DNA of 64,000 nucleotides, taken from contig NZ_JAHPRO010000001.1 in the NCBI RefSeq assembly GCF_025562455.1, positions 1 through 64,000 on the forward strand, given 5' to 3'. How positions within the stretch are numbered: position 1 is the first letter of the stretch; every line of letters begins with the position of its first letter. Source of the stretch: Acinetobacter sp. WU_MDCI_Axc73. Its GTDB lineage: Bacteria; Pseudomonadota; Gammaproteobacteria; Pseudomonadales; Moraxellaceae. This document shows positions 27,677 to 34,842 of this stretch, piece by piece. The translations under genes and the position numbers were made by a program. The notes under the pieces are model-generated. The model made no database searches, was not told where the DNA came from, and saw only the letters and a program-made list of their open reading frames with translations.

Positions 27677-29065
27677 ATGACTAAAATTGAACAGGTAATT
27701 GATTACATTGATATGCAATTAAAAAGTCGTCGCTTGACACCAGGTATGCGTTTACCGTCAGTCAGAGCTTTAGCCAAACAACTCCATTTTTCAGTGTCAA
27801 CCATTGTTGAAGCTTATGAACGTATGGCATCGATGGACATTATTGAATCACGAGCAGGTGCTGGTTTTTATGTCTGTGCCCCCCTTGAGCCCCTTATTCT
27901 TTCGAATATTGAACCAGTTCGAGAAAAAAATCTGGATCCGATATGGATTTCTCGTCGGCTTCTGGAGGCTCCACCAAACTTGATAAAATTGGGATGTGGT
28001 TGGTTACCTGACGACTGGATGCCACATGAAAGTTTACGCAAAGCCATTCGAAATGCATCTAAAAGCTCAATCTATGAGCTTGTAAATTATTCCTCGCCTT
28101 TAGGACTATTAGGATTACGTGAATTATTGGCAAGGCGCTTATATAGCAAAAGTATAGAAGTTATCCCTGATCAAATCTTATTAACCGATTCTGGTTCATA
28201 TTCGATCGATTTGATTTGTCGTTTTTTATTAAAGCCAGATGATGTAGTTTTGGTTGATGATCCATGTTATTTTAATTTTCGGGCTTTACTTAAAGTTCAT
28301 CAAGTTAAAATTATTGGTATTCCCTACACGCCTCAAGGTCCTGATATTGAAGCCTTTAAGCAAGCAATTGAGCAACATCATCCGCGCCTTTATATCACTA
28401 ATTCGGGTATTCACAACCCAACTGGTGCAACTCTATCTCAATCGACTGCACATCAACTGGTTTCTTTAATCGAACAAGCCAATATGATTGTGATTGAAGA
28501 TGATATATTTTCGGATTTTGAAACAGCGCATTCTCCACGATTTAGTGCTTTAGACGGTCTTAAACATAGTATCTATATTGGCAGCTTTTCTAAAACATTA
28601 TCAGCTTCAGTACGTTGCGGTTACATAGTGGCAAAAGCGGAATGGATCGATCATTTAGTTGATTTAAAAGTTGCGACCAGTTTCAGCCATAATCATTTCT
28701 CTGCACAAATTTTATATAAAGCGTTAACAGATGGTGGTTATCGTAAGCATATGGAACAACTCAAAATTAAGTTATCAGAATCCATGCGAATCACGATCGA
28801 AATGCTTGCAAAACTAGAAATAAAACCGTGGGTCATACCTAAAGCAGGTATTTTTCTCTGGTGTGAACTACCTGCTGATGTTGATATTAAAAAAATGGCT
28901 GATGATTGTAATAAAAATGGAGTAGTGCTGGCTTTAGGAAACTCATTTAGTCAATCAGATAAATTCCAACAATTTTTAAGATTTAATGTTGCGCAGTGTA
29001 TGCATGCAGATGTATTTACTATTTTAGAAAAAGCGATGAACAATGCTCGCTGCAAGCCAGTCTGA
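27677..29065 (+). CDS. MocR-type regulator (GntR helix-turn-helix with aminotransferase domain)
   Basis: The 462-residue protein joins a GntR winged helix (about 5-75; GMRLPSVRALAKQLHFSVSTIVEAYERM) to a fold-type I PLP domain. The PLP Lys lies in SFSKTLSASVRCGY, and SGIHNPTGATLS and EDDIFSDF are also typical. Such proteins bind PLP-amino acid adducts and act as regulators rather than enzymes. The target is likely the divergent EamA transporter through the inverted repeat between them. Confidence 0.9.
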   Translation: MTKIEQVIDYIDMQLKSRRLTPGMRLPSVRALAKQLHFSVSTIVEAYERMASMDIIESRAGAGFYVCAPLEPLILSNIEPVREKNLDPIWISRRLLEAPPNLIKLGCGWLPDDWMPHESLRKAIRNASKSSIYELVNYSSPLGLLGLRELLARRLYSKSIEVIPDQILLTDSGSYSIDLICRFLLKPDDVVLVDDPCYFNFRALLKVHQVKIIGIPYTPQGPDIEAFKQAIEQHHPRLYITNSGIHNPTGATLSQSTAHQLVSLIEQANMIVIEDDIFSDFETAHSPRFSALDGLKHSIYIGSFSKTLSASVRCGYIVAKAEWIDHLVDLKVATSFSHNHFSAQILYKALTDGGYRKHMEQLKIKLSESMRITIEMLAKLEIKPWVIPKAGIFLWCELPADVDIKKMADDCNKNGVVLALGNSFSQSDKFQQFLRFNVAQCMHADVFTILEKAMNNARCKPV

Positions 29066-29313
29066 TATAAAGCTTTTTTTGGGCGTTGTAGGTAGGCAAC
29101 ATAAGGAATTTTGACTAATATATCGTGTTCAACTAAACGCTTTAAGCACTCTGATAATACCTGTCGAGTCACTCTAAAATTTAACTAAAAATCATCAAAA
29201 AGGCGAATTCCTAAAAAGCAGTTATGTAAAATAAGCATCATCCAATGATCCCCCATAATGGATAATGTTCGGATGACTGAATATGGCTGTTCACCAATAT
29301 CATCCCATTTCTT
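29056..29313 (-). pseudogene. HxlR-family regulator remnant
   Basis: Translating the minus strand gives VKKWDDIGEQPYSVIRTLSI, then MGDHWMMLILHNCFLGIRLF and DDF, a TAG stop at 29185-29187, then the same frame goes on as NFRVTRQVLSECLKRLVEHD and ILVKIPY. This is the HxlR winged-helix pattern with one internal stop, no clear start codon and a missing C-terminus where it runs into the 3' end of the MocR gene. Confidence 0.75.
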
Positions 29314-29412
29314 GACTATCCCAAATATATTATATTTAGTTTGTCCTTAGTCATACGACTCATGACATACAAATAGTTAGGCTATGATCATATGTAAGAT
29401 TAATACACTAAA

Positions 29413-30174
29413 CTATTTTTTGTTACTAAAACCATAGTTAAGCAATAATGCTCTTACTTTGGAATTTGTAAAAATAAATCGCTCAAATTGCGTTGCCGTT
29501 TTATTTTTTTCACCCTGTGCAGTCAAGGTTATATAATAATCAATTGGATCATGTGACTTTGCAGGAAAAATACCGATCATTTTCACTTTTTTACTCGCTA
29601 ATGCATCTGCCTGAAAAGTAATTCCAACATCGCATTTTCCATTTTGAACGGCATTTAAAAGGCTTGTATTGTCCGTATTTTGACTAATCCGTTGCTGTAA
29701 ATTTGAAAGCCAACCTAAATAGGTCAAACTTTGTTTGGTATAAAGACCCAAAGCACTCGAATCTAGTTGAGCCGTACACAGATTTCCTTTGAATGCTTGA
29801 GCAAAATTAAACTGTTTTGATTGACCAAATGGGATGTCCATATTGACAGAAGTGATCGCAACTAATTGATCACTCATCAAGTATTTGGCACGCTTTTTAT
29901 TCACCAGCTTGTTCCGATTTAAAGCTTGCAAACTTTTTTTATCTGTCGATATATAAAGATCCGCATGACTTCCTTGTTGCATCTGCTTAGCCATTGTTAC
30001 TGGATCTGCAAATACAGGAGTCAATTTACTGTTCGGATATTGCTGTTGATATAGTTTGATAATATCAGTAAGAGCATGAGCTAAACTTGGTGCCGCGTAC
30101 ACGTTTACTTCATCTGCCAAAGTGAAAGATGCTGTCGTATATAAGCAACAAAACAAACCGAGGCGTTTTAACAT
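29413..30174 (-). CDS. modA: Molybdate-binding periplasmic protein
   Basis: The 253-residue protein has a Sec signal peptide (about residues 1-20, cleaved after TLA) and an ABC-type binding fold with YAAPSLAHALTDI, GSHADLYISTD and the molybdate-contact segment NGKCDVGITFQAD. It delivers molybdate to a ModBC permease. No modB or modC genes are in the window; instead modA closes the Moco gene run, 16 bases after moeA. Confidence 0.88.
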   Translation of the reverse strand: MLKRLGLFCCLYTTASFTLADEVNVYAAPSLAHALTDIIKLYQQQYPNSKLTPVFADPVTMAKQMQQGSHADLYISTDKKSLQALNRNKLVNKKRAKYLMSDQLVAITSVNMDIPFGQSKQFNFAQAFKGNLCTAQLDSSALGLYTKQSLTYLGWLSNLQQRISQNTDNTSLLNAVQNGKCDVGITFQADALASKKVKMIGIFPAKSHDPIDYYITLTAQGEKNKTATQFERFIFTNSKVRALLLNYGFSNKK

Positions 30175-30190
30175 GACTCACCCTTTTATG

Positions 30191-31411
30191 CTAAATAAAT
30201 AGACCATCTACCAATTCACCTGCTTGTATCTGCTTCGCTGCTGGAATACGCACTAGACAGTTAGTTTGCATAAGATTGCTTAACATATGAGATTGTTGCT
30301 TAGCTAATGCACTCACTTCAAGTGTACTTTGATTAAAAGTTGCGATCATCCGTAAAAAACGATCACGAGCGTCTACTTTTAGATCATGTGTAATTTTCGC
30401 TTGAAACCATACGTGTGGTTCACTTTTATTTTGTAAGCGATCTAATAATAGTTTTCCATATACTTGCATACACACATATACGGCTGCTGGGTTACCTGGA
30501 AGCCCTAATAAATAGCAATGCTGCTGCGAGTGTTCATACTGAGCAAAATAAAGCGGTTTTCCTGGCTTTTGTTTTACTTTCCAAAATACTTGCTTAAAAC
30601 CAACTTCAAAAGAACACGGACGCACAAAATCATAATCACCTACAGATACACCACCTGTCGTGATGATCACATCTACTTGTGTTTTGAGTTGTTCAAATAA
30701 TGCTGTAACGGTTTCTGCACGGTCTTCTACATGAATAATTTGTGCCTGAATTCCGTATTGTTGAAACCAGCTATCTAAAAGTGGGCCATTGGCGTCAAAA
30801 ACTTGTGATTCACTTAGGCTATTTTGATTTTGCGCAACTTCATCACCTGTCACCACAACCGCAACTTTAGGTTGTCGGTACACAGTCACCGTTTGTACAC
30901 CAGCCATGCTCAGCGCAGCCAGACTGCCGATATTGATGTATTGCCCAGCCTCTGCTAGTCTCTGCCCCTGTGCAACTTCTTCACCAGTACAGCGAATATC
31001 AACAGATGCCTGCAAATGTTCAGTGATTTGAATGTTTGAGCCAGTTGATTGAACGATTTCCTGACGTGCAACTGTCGTGGTCCCTTGAGGAATTTTTCCA
31101 CCCGTGAAAATACGGATCGCCTGCCCTTCCAATAAGGTAAATCGACTTTCATCGCCTGCACGAATTTCACCGATTAGCTCAAAGTTTTGACCTTTTGCAT
31201 CTGTCTGTAAGGTAGATAAAGCATAGCCATCGACCGCACTTTGGTCAAAACTCGGCAGATTAATTGGTGAATCAACAGCTTCTGCTAAATATTTGCTTAG
31301 GCTATTTTTTAATGGAATAGATTCAATAGGTAATGTTTTAGGTATATTGAGAATATATTGAATCGCTTCATCAATACTGATCAAGCCATGTTCATGACCA
31401 CATGCGGACAT
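30191..31411 (-). CDS. moeA: Molybdopterin molybdenumtransferase
   Basis: The 406-residue enzyme inserts molybdate into adenylylated molybdopterin. It has the SAVDGYAL motif, RIFTGGKIPQGTTTV, VVTGDEVA, TTGGVSVGDYDFV and GLPGNPAAVYV. Its ATG overlaps the stop of moaCB by one base, so translation is coupled. Two copies of the 13-base repeated word lie inside the gene and encode Asn-Ser-Leu-Ser in both places. Confidence 0.95.
   Translation of the reverse strand: MSACGHEHGLISIDEAIQYILNIPKTLPIESIPLKNSLSKYLAEAVDSPINLPSFDQSAVDGYALSTLQTDAKGQNFELIGEIRAGDESRFTLLEGQAIRIFTGGKIPQGTTTVARQEIVQSTGSNIQITEHLQASVDIRCTGEEVAQGQRLAEAGQYINIGSLAALSMAGVQTVTVYRQPKVAVVVTGDEVAQNQNSLSESQVFDANGPLLDSWFQQYGIQAQIIHVEDRAETVTALFEQLKTQVDVIITTGGVSVGDYDFVRPCSFEVGFKQVFWKVKQKPGKPLYFAQYEHSQQHCYLLGLPGNPAAVYVCMQVYGKLLLDRLQNKSEPHVWFQAKITHDLKVDARDRFLRMIATFNQSTLEVSALAKQQSHMLSNLMQTNCLVRIPAAKQIQAGELVDGLFI
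30813..30825 (+). repeat. CTTAGGCTATTTT word, copy 3
   Basis: Exact copy inside moeA, which reads it on the opposite strand as codons for Asn-Ser-Leu-Ser. Confidence 0.75.
31296..31308 (+). repeat. CTTAGGCTATTTT word, copy 4
   Basis: Exact copy inside moeA near the N-terminal coding part, preceded by TTG as in copies 1, 2 and 5. Confidence 0.75.
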
Positions 31412-32334
31412 TATTCGTAGCCTCCCGGATGCGGTAAATCACGACATACATCAAAAATATGAACAATTGCTGGTAATAATGCAGCCATCGATTCAGATGC
31501 ACCACCACGGCTGCCTGGCAAAGTCATGATTAATGAGCGATCAATAAACCCTGCAACACCACGCGACATCGCCGCATAAGGAGTACGGCGCTGACCAAAA
31601 GCACGTGCTGCTTCCATCAAACCATCAATTTTACGCTCAAGTAAAGGCTCTAAGGTATCTACCGTAATATCACGTTTGCCAATACCTGTCCCACCAACAG
31701 TAATAATACAAGCATACGACTGGGTCAGTTCAAGGACTAAATCTTTAAGTTGATCGGACTCATCTGCTAAAATTTGATAATGAATCGGGTTAAAACCTGC
31801 TTCGGTTAGTGTATCCACCACAGACTTACCTGCAGTATCTGGTTTTTTACCTGAAGCAACAGTATCGGAAAGGACTATCACAGCCGCAGAAACGGCCTGA
31901 CGTAGCGTACGTTTAAAGTGTGATTTTCCACCTTTCTTCTTAAGTAATTTACATTGATCCAGCATTAAGTCTTCTGGTTCACAATGTGGCTTAAGCATAT
32001 CGTATAAGGTCAAACCTGCAATACTGGCAGCGGTCAACGCTTCCATTTCCACCCCAGTTGGTCCAATGGTTTCAACTGTAGTTAAAATTTCGACAAAGTT
32101 TTCGTGTAATTCATATTCCACTTCAGCACGATAAATTGGCAATGGATGGCACAATGGAATTAACTCATCAGTACGTTTTGCTGCCAAAATTCCTGCAATG
32201 CGACCTGTTTTTAAGGCATCCCCTTTTTCGGTATTGCCAGTACGCAATAACTCAATACAATGTGGCGGTGCATATAAAATGGCTTGAGCTTCAGCAATAC
32301 GATAACTTTCTGGTTTCATGCCTACATTTTTCAT
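31411..32334 (-). CDS. moaCB: MoaC-MoaB bifunctional molybdopterin synthesis protein
   Basis: The 307-residue protein fuses MoaC (about 1-150; RIAGILAAKRTDELIPLCHPLPI, TTVETIGPTGVEMEALTA), which closes the cyclic pyranopterin ring, with a MoaB/Mog domain (about 155-307; TVGGTGIGKRDITVDTLEPLL, LPGSRGGASESM), which adenylylates molybdopterin. The fusion combines an early and a late step. It lies between moaE and moeA. Confidence 0.92.
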   Translation of the reverse strand: MKNVGMKPESYRIAEAQAILYAPPHCIELLRTGNTEKGDALKTGRIAGILAAKRTDELIPLCHPLPIYRAEVEYELHENFVEILTTVETIGPTGVEMEALTAASIAGLTLYDMLKPHCEPEDLMLDQCKLLKKKGGKSHFKRTLRQAVSAAVIVLSDTVASGKKPDTAGKSVVDTLTEAGFNPIHYQILADESDQLKDLVLELTQSYACIITVGGTGIGKRDITVDTLEPLLERKIDGLMEAARAFGQRRTPYAAMSRGVAGFIDRSLIMTLPGSRGGASESMAALLPAIVHIFDVCRDLPHPGGYE

Positions 32335-32359
32335 TAAAAATCCTATTTATTTCTAAAAA

Positions 32360-32857
32360 CTAGTGCTGATGTTGATGATTGGCATGAATATGGTGATGAT
32401 CTTCATGATGTTGATCGTGGGCATGGTCTTTACGAATACAACAGCCTTCTACAAACTGGCTTGTCCCATCACTATAAAATTCTTCTTTCCAAATAGGAAC
32501 TTCATGCTTAACGCGCTCAACGGCTTCCTCACATGCCTGAAAGGCTTCACGGCGATGCGGCGCATAAGCCACAGCAATAATGGCGCTCCCACCAATATCT
32601 AAAGCACCAATACGATGAATCACCCGCACATAAGACACACCATACTTCTGAATGATGTCCTGCTCAATCTGGCGAATCATCTTTTCTGCAACTGGCGTGT
32701 AAGACGTATATTTTAAAGCTGTAACGCCACGTCCTTCATGATGATTACGCACAGTTCCCTGAAAAATACCAATACCACCACATTCTGGAAAATCACTAAT
32801 CGGATCAAAACTATCCAGACTTAAGTCAGTCGATTGAACCCTTTGAAATTCTTTCAT
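32360..32857 (-). CDS. moaE: Molybdopterin synthase catalytic subunit with His-rich tail
   Basis: The 165-residue MoaE forms the active site of molybdopterin synthase with MoaD. Typical parts are GGIGIFQGTVRNHHEGRGV, YTPVAEKMIRQI, HRIGALDIG and VPIWKEEFYSDG. The last 20 or so residues are an unusual His-rich tail (HAHDQHHEDHHHIHANHQHQ), which may bind metal. It follows moaD by one base. Confidence 0.92.
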   Translation of the reverse strand: MKEFQRVQSTDLSLDSFDPISDFPECGGIGIFQGTVRNHHEGRGVTALKYTSYTPVAEKMIRQIEQDIIQKYGVSYVRVIHRIGALDIGGSAIIAVAYAPHRREAFQACEEAVERVKHEVPIWKEEFYSDGTSQFVEGCCIRKDHAHDQHHEDHHHIHANHQHQH

Positions 32858-32858
32858 C

Positions 32859-33110
32859 TTAGCCTCCAGCTACAGGCGACAACAACACCAGGGTGCAATC
32901 ATTTTTTAAAAGGGTCTGACGTGCAATAATGTCTTCACCTATGGCACAGGCACAACGATCCAATGCTTTTTCCGCCTGAGGATATTGCTGTAAGACTTCA
33001 GCCAAAACATCACTGACCAATATTTCAGTTGAATAATCTAAAACCAAAGGTGAAGGAAGTTGCCGCTGAATTGCACCATAACCCTCAATGGTCACTTGTA
33101 TACCTGACAT
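32859..33110 (-). CDS. moaD: Molybdopterin synthase sulfur-carrier subunit
   Basis: This 83-residue ubiquitin-like protein ends in LLSPVAGG; the C-terminal Gly-Gly carries the thiocarboxylate that supplies sulfur to molybdopterin. It lies between moaA and moaE with 1-2 base gaps. Confidence 0.92.
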   Translation of the reverse strand: MSGIQVTIEGYGAIQRQLPSPLVLDYSTEILVSDVLAEVLQQYPQAEKALDRCACAIGEDIIARQTLLKNDCTLVLLSPVAGG

Positions 33111-33112
33111 AT

Positions 33113-34120
33113 TTATCCGCCTAACATATGCATGCTAATTTTTCGTGGTTGTTTGTTCAAACTGTGAAAGCCTTTGGCTTTATTCCAAATATAAACTGAG
33201 GTTTTCGCCAAAAGCTCTTGTTGTAAGACGTGCTGATCTGAGGTATTTTTTTCAGTTAAAAGCTGATTCAGTAAAGGTTTCAGCATTAAGCCTTGCGTCG
33301 CAAATAAACAATTATAAAGCTCGCCTTGTGCTGTTAAACGAATACGATCGCATTCACTACAAAACGAATGGGTGATGGTCGAAATAATGCCCACATCATA
33401 GTCATGATCTAAACGATATAATCTGGCAGGCTCATGTTCCTGTTGTAGTTCTTGAATATTAAACTGAGTCGCTAAGGTATTTAAAATATCCTGTTCCGTA
33501 ACCACATCGGCTTGTGTCCAATGCTGGTCACCATCAAGTGGCATAAATTCGATAAAACGTAACGGAATCTGCTTAAGTTTTGCCCAGTTCACTAAAGGTA
33601 AAATCTGATCCTCATTTTTGCCTTTCATAAGGACTGTATTTATTTTAAAGGGTAAGCCAACTGCCTGAACCGCAGCAATTCCATCCAGAACAGGTTGTAA
33701 TTTTTTTTGCGTAAGTTGAAAAAATTGAGTCGCGTCTAAACTATCTAGACTAATATTCAGATCGTCCAAACCAGCCTGTTTCAAATCAGATGCATACTTT
33801 GCCAGATAATGCGCGTTGGTCGTCATCGAAATCCGCTTTAAACCAAAATCACGCAGTTGTTGTAAATCACGAATAAAATGCACAACACCCAAACGCATCA
33901 AAGGCTCACCACCCGTAATACGAATTTTTTCAATGCCATTTTTCACCATAAACTCACAGAAAAGATAAAGTGCTTCGAAACTCAGCAAATCTTTCTTTTT
34001 CATCCATTCTGGGTGCTCAGGCATGCAATAGACACATTTGAAATTGCAGCGATCTGTTACAGAAATTCTAAGTTTCCGTTTATTTCTTCCATATTGATCA
34101 CTCAAAATCGGTGAAGTCAT
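33113..34120 (-). CDS. moaA: GTP 3',8-cyclase
   Basis: This radical-SAM enzyme performs the first step of molybdenum-cofactor synthesis. From the ATG at 34120 (MTSPILSD) it has 335 residues. The SAM cluster is Cys25-x3-Cys29-x2-Cys32, a second cluster uses SFCSECDRIRLT...LYNCLF, and the C-terminus ends in Gly-Gly as required. AAAGGA precedes the ATG at 34120, whereas the ATG six codons upstream lacks a ribosome site. Confidence 0.95.
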   Translation of the reverse strand: MTSPILSDQYGRNKRKLRISVTDRCNFKCVYCMPEHPEWMKKKDLLSFEALYLFCEFMVKNGIEKIRITGGEPLMRLGVVHFIRDLQQLRDFGLKRISMTTNAHYLAKYASDLKQAGLDDLNISLDSLDATQFFQLTQKKLQPVLDGIAAVQAVGLPFKINTVLMKGKNEDQILPLVNWAKLKQIPLRFIEFMPLDGDQHWTQADVVTEQDILNTLATQFNIQELQQEHEPARLYRLDHDYDVGIISTITHSFCSECDRIRLTAQGELYNCLFATQGLMLKPLLNQLLTEKNTSDQHVLQQELLAKTSVYIWNKAKGFHSLNKQPRKISMHMLGG

Positions 34121-34233
34121 CGAGACGATTCCTTTCATGCTAATGCACGTTAACGCGTTTCTATATCTAGTTATCGCACCGATCAGGCGGATAAATCAAT
34201 AGACAATGATTCAAAACTATCATCATTACAATA

Positions 34234-34842
34234 TTATACAAGATAATTCAATTGTTTATATTGCTGAAGCTCATCCAGTGAATTAATACTATGGAAAAAT
34301 AATCGATGTTTACGGAAATAAGCAACCTGTGCCTGCAAATCTTTTAAGGTTTTTTTTAGGCTCAGCTGATTTTGACTCAAGTGTTGTTCTAAAATCTCTA
34401 CACTTTGTCTTTTCATTAAACAAAATGGGTATAAAGCCGTCGCGTTAAGCGATACATACGACATTAACGCTTGAGGTTCCCGTCGCAAAGTATCGTGCAA
34501 CATACTGATGACTTTGGGCGGGATATAAGTCACATCGCAAGGAATGAATAACACATAATCGGCTTGTACATGGGACCACGCACTTTTCATTCCCATCAAA
34601 GGCCCAAGAAAACCAGATTCATCATCTTGATAACACTGGACATGCGGTATAATTTTTTTATACAGGCTAAGATCCCGATGGCTATTCACCCAAATCTGTC
34701 CAATCTGATCTTTTAATTTTTCATAGATCTTGAGCAGTTGCATTTGATCGTCAAAAGTTTGTAATAATTTATTGATACCATTCATGCGCCTTGCCTGCCC
34801 ACCTGCCAAAATGACCAGATCTGTTTTTGGATATTTATTCAT
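34234..34842 (-). CDS. mobA: Molybdenum cofactor guanylyltransferase
   Basis: The 202-residue nucleotidyltransferase adds GMP to Moco to give the guanine dinucleotide form needed by nitrate reductase. The VILAGGQARRMNGINKLL motif is clear. Its start overlaps the nitrate reductase stop (ATGA), so it is made together with the enzyme that needs its product. Confidence 0.9.
   Translation of the reverse strand: MNKYPKTDLVILAGGQARRMNGINKLLQTFDDQMQLLKIYEKLKDQIGQIWVNSHRDLSLYKKIIPHVQCYQDDESGFLGPLMGMKSAWSHVQADYVLFIPCDVTYIPPKVISMLHDTLRREPQALMSYVSLNATALYPFCLMKRQSVEILEQHLSQNQLSLKKTLKDLQAQVAYFRKHRLFFHSINSLDELQQYKQLNYLV

Noticed and set aside
29366..29378. Possible seventh copy of the repeated word (GTTAGGCTATGAT)
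   Set aside because: Only nine bases match in a row; I count exact 13-base copies only.
34139..34233. Moco riboswitch upstream of moaA
   Set aside because: The gap is only 95 bases and I could not fit the known Moco RNA architecture.
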